From Kangiella sp. (GTDB taxonomy: Bacteria > Pseudomonadota > Gammaproteobacteria > Enterobacterales > Kangiellaceae), in NCBI GenBank assembly GCA_028284185.1, contig JANQSG010000021.1:124001-188000 (forward strand): a stretch of 64,000 bases of DNA, read 5' to 3'. The position numbers and the translations under genes are program-made. The notes under the pieces are model-generated. The model was not told where the DNA came from. It did not search any database and saw only the letters and a list, made by a program, of their open reading frames with translations. Shown one piece after another: positions 29,085 through 36,278 of the stretch. Positions within the stretch are counted from its first letter, which is position 1. Each line of letters starts with the position of its first letter.

Positions 29085-30902
29085 TTAAAAAAGCCTTACC
29101 GTCACGAACGCTAGTAAATAAGCAAGCAAACCATAAGCAACAAATAAACCCCAGGCAATTTTACGACTTCCGGTTTCTGCTTTTAAGGTCGCAACCGTTG
29201 CTACGCACTGCAAAGCCACTACATAAAATAACAAGAGTCCCATCCCCGCCCCAAAAGTTAGGCCATCTGCCTGAATATTTGCTGCCAGGCCGGAAATATT
29301 TTCATCAGCCCCTTCAATCCCAAACAAGGTTCCTAGAGCCCCTACAAAAACTTCGCGCGCCAAAAAAGACATAATAATCGCAATCCCATAGCGCCAATCC
29401 AGCCCTAATGGTTCAAACACTGGTTCTATCCATTGTCCTAATTGGCCTAACCAGGAAGCTTGTAAGCCTTCGTCACTTTGCGGGAAATAACCTAAAATCC
29501 AAATAGCTATAGTGACCATAAAAATAATTGGGGCTGCTCTACGGACAAAATGTTTACCGCTGTTTAAAACCTTTTGAAACAATGGTTTCCAATGCGGTAA
29601 GCGGTAAGCAGGTAACTCCAGAATAAATGGCATATCATCTAATTTGTCATCATTTGCTTTAAATTTATTAACCACCAAACTAACCATTAGGGCCATTAAA
29701 ATTCCAAACATATAAAGTGCAAAAAAAGCGATGCCCTGCAGATTTACCAAACCTCCCAAATAACTCTTTTCAGGGATCAAAACCGCTATCAATAAAGCAT
29801 AAACCGGTAATCGTGCAGAGCATGACATTAGAGGGATAGTCATCATGGTAATCAAGCGTTTACGTGGTGATTCAATGGTGCGAGCGGATAAAATGGCTGG
29901 GATGGCACAGGCATGCCCCGATAAATAAGGAATAAAGCTACGCCCGGAAAGGCCAAAATAACTGAGTGGCTTATGACAAATCAGGGCAGCTCTGGCTAAA
30001 TAGCCGCTATCTTCCAGCAAACCGATCACTAGAGTCAGCACCATAATCTGCGGCACAAAAACCAGGAAGGAACCTAAACCACCAAATAGGGCACCATTGA
30101 TAAAATCAGGTAAAATACCAGGCTCCATTGATGTGGTAATTTTTTGCGCAAGCCAGCCAATAGCAAATTCAACGGCATCCATTATCGGCGCCGCCCAGGT
30201 AAAAATGCTTTGAAATAACAAAAACATTATTACTAAAAAAGCCAAGCCGCCAAACACACTATTCAGCAAAAAACTATCAATACGATTTTGCTTTTTCAGT
30301 ACCAAATCAGCTTGAATAGCAAATTGTTGAGCTAAATCACGACTTTGCTTAAGCACGTCTAACGATGAGTCGGTGCCTTTTAACGGCAAATAATCATGTG
30401 CATGACTGGCAATATGTTTTAAGCCATCTTTTAGCTCATTGATACCGAGCAGAGTTTTGGCTGATATGGCATAAACAGGGCTGCCAAGTTGTTCACTCAG
30501 TTGCTTTTCATCAATATGGTGATCAAAACTCTGCAACTCATCCACCATATTAAGCACAAAAACCAGAGCTTTATTCTGCTTTTTAGCGAGCGCCTGAACC
30601 TGTAAACCAAAAGTCAAACTGCGCTCCAATCTGGTTGCGTCTAAAATACAAGCGATTACTGTAGTTTTTTCATCCTGCATGGCCGCATGCAATTTCTCAA
30701 TGGCAATTTCTTCATCTTTAGAAAGTGTTTTTAAGGAATAAGCGCCAGGAAAATCAACCACCTCATAGTCAGCAAACTGGCCAGTTTTCAGCTCAACAGT
30801 AACCCCAGGAAAGTTTGCTACCTTTTGTCGCAATCCTGTCAATTGATTAAATAATAAACTTTTCCCTGAATTGGGTTTGCCAACCAGAATAATTCTATTC
30901 AT
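29085..30902 (-). CDS. feoB: ferrous iron transport protein B
   Basis: Inner-membrane Fe2+ transporter with an N-terminal G domain. P-loop GKPNSGKSLLFNQLTG (G1), DFPGAYSL (G3) and NMVDE (G4) are intact. The membrane part shows the gate motifs around GRSFIPYLSGHACAIPAI and IPLMSCSARLPVYALLI, with a conserved Cys and Pro. At 605 residues it is a short form compared with about 770 for the enterobacterial protein, mainly through a shorter spacer and C-terminal loops. 30 bp after feoA in one operon; no feoC is present. Regulation by Fur and FNR is suggested by sites upstream of feoA. Confidence 0.96.
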   Translation of the reverse strand: MNRIILVGKPNSGKSLLFNQLTGLRQKVANFPGVTVELKTGQFADYEVVDFPGAYSLKTLSKDEEIAIEKLHAAMQDEKTTVIACILDATRLERSLTFGLQVQALAKKQNKALVFVLNMVDELQSFDHHIDEKQLSEQLGSPVYAISAKTLLGINELKDGLKHIASHAHDYLPLKGTDSSLDVLKQSRDLAQQFAIQADLVLKKQNRIDSFLLNSVFGGLAFLVIMFLLFQSIFTWAAPIMDAVEFAIGWLAQKITTSMEPGILPDFINGALFGGLGSFLVFVPQIMVLTLVIGLLEDSGYLARAALICHKPLSYFGLSGRSFIPYLSGHACAIPAILSARTIESPRKRLITMMTIPLMSCSARLPVYALLIAVLIPEKSYLGGLVNLQGIAFFALYMFGILMALMVSLVVNKFKANDDKLDDMPFILELPAYRLPHWKPLFQKVLNSGKHFVRRAAPIIFMVTIAIWILGYFPQSDEGLQASWLGQLGQWIEPVFEPLGLDWRYGIAIIMSFLAREVFVGALGTLFGIEGADENISGLAANIQADGLTFGAGMGLLLFYVVALQCVATVATLKAETGSRKIAWGLFVAYGLLAYLLAFVTVRLF

Positions 30903-30932
30903 TGAAATAACTTTTTATTGTTCTGTTCCAGG

Positions 30933-31163
30933 TTAAATAATTTGTAGTTTTATATTGCGAGCTACCGATTGTTCTAAGGAATAAACTGAATCTCTAATTT
31001 GTACAACTAAAGGGCCTTGCAAAGGACTGCGTCTGATGCAAGTGATTAACTGACCTTCTTCAAAGCCCATTTCACGCAAGCGCCTGCTAATATGTGTACC
31101 TAATTCCTGGCTTAAGTCAACAATGCGTCCCGTTTGCTTTGTCGCCATATCCCATAAAGTCAT
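30933..31163 (-). CDS. feoA: ferrous iron transport protein A
   Basis: A small SH3-like FeoA, 76 residues from the ATG at 31163: MTLWDMATKQTGRIVDLSQ, then RLREMGFEEGQLITCIRRSPLQGPLVVQIRDS. A longer frame to 31205 exists, but it would start inside the Fur box and beyond the predicted transcription start, so it is rejected. MTLxDL-type N-termini are common for FeoA. FeoA is thought to assist FeoB at the membrane. Confidence 0.9.
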   Translation of the reverse strand: MTLWDMATKQTGRIVDLSQELGTHISRRLREMGFEEGQLITCIRRSPLQGPLVVQIRDSVYSLEQSVARNIKLQII

Positions 31164-31184
31164 ACAAATTAAGAACCGATTTAT

Positions 31185-31203
31185 AATAATGAGAATGATT
31201 TGC
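31185..31203 (-). promoter_or_regulatory. Fur box of feoAB
   Basis: AATAATGAGAATGATTTGC matches 14 of 19 positions of the Fur consensus GATAATGATAATCATTATC. It covers the predicted transcription start of feoA, an ideal position for iron-dependent repression. Confidence 0.72.
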
Positions 31204-31207
31204 ATTA

Positions 31208-31236
31208 ATTGTATTGGCTTATACTGCTCTTAGCAA
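31208..31236 (-). promoter_or_regulatory. sigma70 promoter of feoAB
   Basis: On the minus strand TTGCTA (31236-31231), 17-bp spacer, TACAAT (31213-31208), giving a start near 31201. The FNR box upstream is then centred at about -62, and the Fur box covers the start. Confidence 0.55.
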
Positions 31237-31256
31237 TCAATATCTGCAAAGCTTAC

Positions 31257-31270
31257 TTGATATGGATCAA
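31257..31270. promoter_or_regulatory. FNR/Anr-type operator upstream of feoAB
   Basis: TTGAT-ATGG-ATCAA, a perfect FNR consensus. Its centre lies about 62 bases before the predicted feoA start, a class I activation distance. It is also 130 bp upstream of the divergent DsrE gene. Confidence 0.68.
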
Positions 31271-31400
31271 ATCACAGCTAAAGAGCTATCCACAGCCAGT
31301 GATTTTTATTCGACATTTATTGAGTGTCTATATTGTCTTTGCTAGTAAATAATAAAACAAACTGTTAATCTTTTTGAAACAATAACTTAGTGATTATTCT

Positions 31401-31949
31401 ATGAAAAACATACTATTAATCTTATTACTTAACCTTGCGTTCACTGCAACAACTATTCACGCAGAAAAAGAATCGAGCCCTATTAAAGGACCAACCCTAA
31501 CCCAATATGGCCCGAACTTTGCAGTAAAAAACCGCGATAGTAAATTGCCAAAAGATTTCACTTATAAAGCGGTATTCGACATCAGCAAAACCCCCGATAA
31601 TAAAAATCAACATAACCGTTCCATTGAAAGCTTAGCCCGCTTTATTAATATGCATACCCGCAATGGTGTAAAGCCGGAAAATATAAAATTGGCAGCCGTA
31701 TTTCATGGTAGTGCCACCAAAAATACTTTATCCAATACAGCCTATAAAAAACGCTATGGAGTGGATAATCCTAATCTTGAACTCATTAATCAACTATCTG
31801 AGCTAGGGGTTGATTTTTACCTATGCGGCCAATCCGCAGGCTTTGGCAATATTGATAAATCTGAACTTAATAATAATGTAAAATTAGCCCTATCTGCGAT
31901 GACCATGTTTGTAGTATTGCAAGAACAAGGATATCGATTAATTCCTTAG
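31401..31949 (+). CDS. exported DsrE-family protein
   Basis: A 182-residue protein with an N-terminal signal (MKNILLILLLNLAFTATTIHA) and a DsrE/YchN-like fold: KAVFDISKTPDNKNQHNRSIESLARFINMH, then KLAAVFHGSATKNTL, and a conserved Cys in VDFYLCGQSAGF, where family members carry a reactive Cys. DsrE-like domains take part in sulfur relay in the cytosol; exported members are less well understood. Divergent from feoAB; monocistronic. Function not assignable. Confidence 0.82.
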   Translation: MKNILLILLLNLAFTATTIHAEKESSPIKGPTLTQYGPNFAVKNRDSKLPKDFTYKAVFDISKTPDNKNQHNRSIESLARFINMHTRNGVKPENIKLAAVFHGSATKNTLSNTAYKKRYGVDNPNLELINQLSELGVDFYLCGQSAGFGNIDKSELNNNVKLALSAMTMFVVLQEQGYRLIP

Positions 31950-32108
31950 TAAGCGCGTGAGTTAGATTAGAGTGAGCCTGTGAACTTTAACGCTTAGATA
32001 CCGCATAAAAATGTCGGAGTTCACACTTCACTCTGACCTACCAATACTCTTTAATTGATTACTTAATCTAATTCATTAATGGTGACTTATAAAATCCTTT
32101 ATCCCAAG

Positions 32109-32136
32109 TTTACGTTCACGTAAAAGTCACTATACA
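32109..32136 (+). promoter_or_regulatory. bkd promoter with overlapping palindromic operator
   Basis: Perfect palindrome TTTACG-TTCA-CGTAAA (32109-32124). Its left half serves as a -35 (TTTACG), with a 16-bp spacer to TATACA at 32131-32136. From memory it resembles LiuR-type (MerR family) operators of branched-chain amino-acid catabolism genes, consistent with the downstream operon. The rest of the 317-bp gap 31950-32266 holds no gene that I can see. Confidence 0.5.
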
Positions 32137-32266
32137 AATGTGTTAAAATTGCGTAGAATCGCGCCCGAAAATGAATCTATTTGAATTTAGGGATTAGTTT
32201 AAAATTAGTTTATAACTTACTGATAAATACTGACTTTTCTCTTCTTAATTAAAGGAGACTGTAGCC

Positions 32267-33349
32267 TTGACGACTACGACTGTTGCTTCTTTCGAAATCA
32301 AGCACCATCAGTACCTGGATACTGATGGTAAGCCTACTCAGGAATTGCCTGCCTTTGCTAAGGATATGGATAAAATGCGTTCACTGTATCGCGACATGGC
32401 TTTATTGCGTGCTTTTGACGCTAAAACCTATGCCCTGCAAAGAACTGGCAAAATGGGTACCTACCCTGCTTCTTTAGGTCAAGAGGCCATTGGCATTGGT
32501 TATGGCGATAGCCTGATCGCTGAAGATGTTATCGTGCCTTACTATCGTTCAACTGGCGGTCTGTTAAAGCACGGCGTGACCATGAAAGAAATCTTACAAT
32601 ATTGGGGCGGCGATGAAGGTGGTTCAGATTTTTCGGTAGCTAAAGAAGACTTTCCTATCTGCATCCCTATTGGCAACCAGATCATTCATGCTGCAGGCGT
32701 GGCTAAGGCCATTCAGATCCGTAAGCAAAAACGCGCAGTTGTGACTGAAATTGGTGAAGGCGGTACTTCAGAAGGCGATTTTTACGAAGGAATTAACGTG
32801 GCTGGCGTTTGGAATCTAGGCGTGGTCTTTATGGTGAATAATAACCAATGGGCTATCTCGGTTCCTTCAGAAATTCAAACCGCTTGTGAAACTTATGCTC
32901 AAAAAGCGATTGCTGCAGGTATTGAAGGTATTCAGGTTGATGGTAACGACATTATCGCTGTGCGCCAAGTATCTGAATATGCTATGGAGAAAGCACGTAA
33001 CGGCGGTGGCCCTACTCTAATTGAAGCAATAACTTACCGTTTATGTGATCATACTACTGCGGATGATGCTTCTCGTTATGACGATCCAAAAGTTAAAGAC
33101 GCAGCTTGGAAAAACGAACCAATGGCACGTTTGCGTAAATATTTGGAAGCGAACAAAGCCTGGTCCGATGCCGACGAAGAAAAGCTGAATGCTGAAGTAG
33201 CCAAGAAAGTGGAAGTGGCAGTTGAAGAATATCATGCCATTCCTAAACCAGGCCCTGAATTAATGTTCGATCACTTATATGCAGAATTGCCAGAAATGAC
33301 CAAAGCGCAACGCGAAGAAGCAATTAAGCGTAATGGAGGTGCTAAATAA
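32267..33349 (+). CDS. bkdA1: branched-chain 2-oxoacid dehydrogenase E1 alpha
   Basis: A 360-residue ThDP-dependent E1 alpha subunit that decarboxylates the keto acids of Leu, Ile and Val. MRSLYRDMALLRAFDAK and GKMGTYPASLGQEAIGIGYG form the N-terminal part. GEGGTSEGDFYEGINVAGVW and NNNQWAISVP make the Mg-ThDP motif GDG-X(n)-NN in slightly altered form (GEG). RLCDHTTADDASRY holds the phospho-loop region. The start is TTG with AAAGGAG nine bases upstream. One-base overlap with the E1 beta gene. Confidence 0.94.
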   Translation: MTTTTVASFEIKHHQYLDTDGKPTQELPAFAKDMDKMRSLYRDMALLRAFDAKTYALQRTGKMGTYPASLGQEAIGIGYGDSLIAEDVIVPYYRSTGGLLKHGVTMKEILQYWGGDEGGSDFSVAKEDFPICIPIGNQIIHAAGVAKAIQIRKQKRAVVTEIGEGGTSEGDFYEGINVAGVWNLGVVFMVNNNQWAISVPSEIQTACETYAQKAIAAGIEGIQVDGNDIIAVRQVSEYAMEKARNGGGPTLIEAITYRLCDHTTADDASRYDDPKVKDAAWKNEPMARLRKYLEANKAWSDADEEKLNAEVAKKVEVAVEEYHAIPKPGPELMFDHLYAELPEMTKAQREEAIKRNGGAK

Positions 33350-34329
33350 TGGCTGCCATTACTTTAATTGAAGCAGTTACAGCTGCCCTCGCACATGAAC
33401 TGGAACATGACAAAGAAGTGATTCTTTTTGGTGAAGACGTTGGTAAAAATGGCGGTGTTTTCCGTGCTACCGACGGCTTGCAAGCCACTTATGGCGAAGA
33501 AAGAGTTATCGATACCCCGTTAGCAGAATCCATGATCGCAGGTTTGGCGGTTGGTATGGCAGCGCAAGGTATGAAGCCAGTGGCTGAAATGCAATTTATG
33601 GGCTTTATCTTCCCAGCGATGGAACATATCGTGGCCCAGGTAGCGCGTATGCGTCACCGTACTCGTGGTCGTTTGACCATGCCCATGGTGATCCGTGCGC
33701 CCTATGGTGGTGGTATCCATGCTCCTGAACATCACTCAGAATCAACCGAAGCTTTGTTTGCCCATATCCCGGGTTTGAAAGTGGTGATCCCATCAAATCC
33801 AAGTCGCGCCTATGGCTTAATGCTGGCAGCAATTCGTGATCCGGATCCGGTGATTTTCCTAGAACCAAAGCGCGTTTACCGTATCGTCAAACACGAAGTT
33901 GAAGATAATGGTGAAGAATACCCTTTAGAAGCCTGCTTTGTGGATCGTGAAGGTAAAGATATTACCCTGATATCCTGGGGTGCCATGATGCATGAAACGC
34001 TACAGGCTGCAGAAAAACTGGCAGCCGAAGGTATCGATGCGGAAGTGATTGATGTGGCAACTGTTAGTCCAATTGATATGGACACTATCTTAGAGTCAGT
34101 ACGTAAAACTGGGCGTGTCTGTGTGGTACAAGAAGCGCCCAAGTCTGGCTCCATTGGCTCTGAAATTGCCGCTGAGATTGCTGAACATGCAGTCATGAGT
34201 TTATTGGCACCAATTGGCCGTGTATCGGGTTATGATACAGTGATGCCCTATTACAAATTAGAAAAGCAATATATGCCAACGGTTGATCGCATCTTAGATG
34301 AAGCGCGCAAAATCATGGAGTACAAATGA
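33349..34329 (+). CDS. bkdA2: branched-chain 2-oxoacid dehydrogenase E1 beta
   Basis: A 326-residue E1 beta subunit, forming the alpha2beta2 decarboxylase with bkdA1. FGEDVGKNGGVFRATDGL carries the ThDP-contacting Glu, RVIDTPLAESMIAGLAVGMA and MRHRTRGRLTMPMVIRAPYG are standard, and the transketolase C-domain follows (LISWGAMMHETLQAAEKL). The ATG overlaps the previous stop (TAATG), and the stop overlaps the bkdB start (ATGA), indicating tight translational coupling. Confidence 0.96.
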   Translation: MAAITLIEAVTAALAHELEHDKEVILFGEDVGKNGGVFRATDGLQATYGEERVIDTPLAESMIAGLAVGMAAQGMKPVAEMQFMGFIFPAMEHIVAQVARMRHRTRGRLTMPMVIRAPYGGGIHAPEHHSESTEALFAHIPGLKVVIPSNPSRAYGLMLAAIRDPDPVIFLEPKRVYRIVKHEVEDNGEEYPLEACFVDREGKDITLISWGAMMHETLQAAEKLAAEGIDAEVIDVATVSPIDMDTILESVRKTGRVCVVQEAPKSGSIGSEIAAEIAEHAVMSLLAPIGRVSGYDTVMPYYKLEKQYMPTVDRILDEARKIMEYK

Positions 34330-35996
34330 GACAGTTTAATTTACCCGATTTAGGCGAAGGCTTACCGGATGCGGAAGTGGTTCGCTGGTTAGTTAAAGAA
34401 GGTGATGAGGTTACGGTTGATCAGCCCATGGTTGAAATGGAAACCGCTAAAGCTGTGGTTGAAGTACCCTCTCCTTTTGCTGGTCGCATTGCCAAATTGC
34501 ATGGTCAAGCCGGCGATGTGATTGAAGTTGGTGCGGTATTGGTTTCATTTGGCGAAGCTGGTGAGGTTGCAACAGAGGAAAAAGTGGCTGCAATACCAGC
34601 CGCAGCCGGTGCTGTAGAGCTTTTCAAACTTCCTGATCTAGGCGAAGGTTTACCGGATGCAGAAGTCGTTCGCTGGCTAGTAACAGAAGGTGATACGATT
34701 GCAGTTGATCAACCGATGGTTGAAATGGAAACCGCTAAAGCGGTAGTTGAAGTACCTTCCCCGGTTGCAGGCACCGTAACAAAATTATATGGCCAAGCGG
34801 GTGATGTAATTGAAGTTGGTGCTCCACTTGTTGAGTTCGGCGGCACTGCTGGTAATTCAGCTACTAAAACTCAAGCTAAAAAGCCTGCCGAAGAAAAATC
34901 CCAAGACAGCGGTACGGTTGTTGGTGCGGTAGAAGTAGGAAATACCGTTGTTGCCGAGGCATCAAGCGCAGTAGTTAAAGCCTTAGCTCGCAAATTAAAA
35001 GTTGACTTAGGCCAAGTAAAAGGCACTGGCGACAATGGTCAAATCACTCAGAAGGACGTTAAAGAAGCTGCGCGCTCTATCAAAAAGACGGGAACAGTAT
35101 CTGCTACAAAAGTAGAAGCAGCGACTGTAACTGGCACCGATACCGCTAATCCATTATCTTATAAAGCTTCCCCTGCAGTGCGTGCTTTAGCTCGAAAGCT
35201 GAATGTTGATTTAGGCTCCTGCCAAGCAACAGGGCGTAAAGGTTCCATTACTCGTGATGATGTTGAGGCTGCCAGTAAAGGCGTTAAAGCGCCAGTATCT
35301 GCACCATCACAAGCCGATCTGAATGCTCCGTTAGCTAAAGGCTACCCTACTCTAGTCAGTGGTCAACCGGAAACGGTTCGTGGTGTTCGTCGGGCTATGG
35401 CAATGGGTATGGCTCATGCACACTCCACCATAGTTCCAACCACTTTAGTTGAAGATGTGGATATATCCGCATGGCCCAAAGGCACTGACTCACTAGCCCG
35501 CTATATTCGTGCTCTGGTGGTAGCAGCCAAGCAAGTTCCAGCGGTTAATGCCTGGTTTGATGGTGAAAAGTTTGAACGGACCTTACATTCTTCGGTCAAT
35601 GTTGGTATCGCAGTCGACTCAGAAGCTGGCCTGTATGTTCCGGTCATTCATAAAGCGGACGAAATGAACATGGCTGGCGTCCGCGCTCAGGTACAGGATT
35701 TACGCCAAAAGATCGAAAACAAAGCTTTGAAACAAGAAGATCAACAAGACGCAACCATTAGCCTATCCAATTTTGGTTCAATTGCCGGTCGTTATGGCAC
35801 TCCGGTGGTCTCGCCACCACAAGTTGCTATTTTAGGCACTGGCCGTTTCCGCAAGGAACTGAAACTCACTGAAAATGGCATTGAGAATGCTAAAATGCTG
35901 CCATTATCTTTAACTTTTGATCACCGCGCTTGTACTGGTGGTGAAGCTGCACGCTTCCTGGCAGCGGTTATTGAAGACTTACAAAAAGCATACTAA
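34326..35996 (+). CDS. bkdB: branched-chain 2-oxoacid dehydrogenase E2 with duplicated lipoyl and binding domains
   Basis: The 556-residue acyltransferase core. Domain order: lipoyl 1 (about 1-77, Lys42 in VEMETAKAVVEV), lipoyl 2 (about 98-172, Lys138 in the same motif), peripheral subunit-binding domain 1 (about 212-250, SSAVVKALARKLKVDLGQV), binding domain 2 (about 281-318, SPAVRALARKLNVDLGSC), and the catalytic domain (about 340-556, active-site motif FDHRACTGGEAARF). Two lipoyl domains are not rare; two binding domains on one E2 are unusual. No E3 gene follows, so lipoamide dehydrogenase is supplied from elsewhere. Ends at a strong hairpin. Confidence 0.94.
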   Translation: MRQFNLPDLGEGLPDAEVVRWLVKEGDEVTVDQPMVEMETAKAVVEVPSPFAGRIAKLHGQAGDVIEVGAVLVSFGEAGEVATEEKVAAIPAAAGAVELFKLPDLGEGLPDAEVVRWLVTEGDTIAVDQPMVEMETAKAVVEVPSPVAGTVTKLYGQAGDVIEVGAPLVEFGGTAGNSATKTQAKKPAEEKSQDSGTVVGAVEVGNTVVAEASSAVVKALARKLKVDLGQVKGTGDNGQITQKDVKEAARSIKKTGTVSATKVEAATVTGTDTANPLSYKASPAVRALARKLNVDLGSCQATGRKGSITRDDVEAASKGVKAPVSAPSQADLNAPLAKGYPTLVSGQPETVRGVRRAMAMGMAHAHSTIVPTTLVEDVDISAWPKGTDSLARYIRALVVAAKQVPAVNAWFDGEKFERTLHSSVNVGIAVDSEAGLYVPVIHKADEMNMAGVRAQVQDLRQKIENKALKQEDQQDATISLSNFGSIAGRYGTPVVSPPQVAILGTGRFRKELKLTENGIENAKMLPLSLTFDHRACTGGEAARFLAAVIEDLQKAY

Positions 35997-36008
35997 ACAA
36001 AGCTATAC

Positions 36009-36054
36009 CCAATAAGGACGCATTTCTTAACAAAATTGCGCCCTTATTGGCTTT
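36009..36054 (+). terminator. terminator hairpin of the bkd operon
   Basis: Arms CCAATAAGG-A-CGCA and TGCG-C-CCTTATTGG (36009-36022 with 36037-36050) with one mismatch, followed by CTTTT. The apical part is closely similar to the hairpin at 43374-43409. Confidence 0.75.
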
Positions 36055-36212
36055 TATAAAAAGCGTAATCTCCTTACAATTTCGTTATAAATATCAATAA
36101 ATACCAAGATTTCGTTGATAATTTACATCATAGCCCCTAATCCTTTGACTTATATATATCATCAGGTTATATATAGGTGTGGGTCTAATTACTGTTCAGA
36201 CCTGTTTGTATT

Positions 36213-36243
36213 TTGACAGGTACAATAGCAGTATTTCTATATA
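36213..36243 (+). promoter_or_regulatory. possible promoter of the TonB receptor gene
   Basis: Consensus TTGACA (36213-36218) followed at long spacing (17-19 bp depending on the hexamer chosen) by TCTATATA near 36236-36243. The start codon is 36 bp further on, with GGGG eight bases ahead of it. Confidence 0.4.
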
Positions 36244-36278
36244 AAGAAGTGTAGACAAAATAATATGGGGTTTATGAT

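Noticed and set aside
31164-31205. Extended feoA N-terminus MQIILIIINRFLIC
   Set aside because: Starts inside the Fur box, at or before the predicted transcription start, and is not typical for FeoA.
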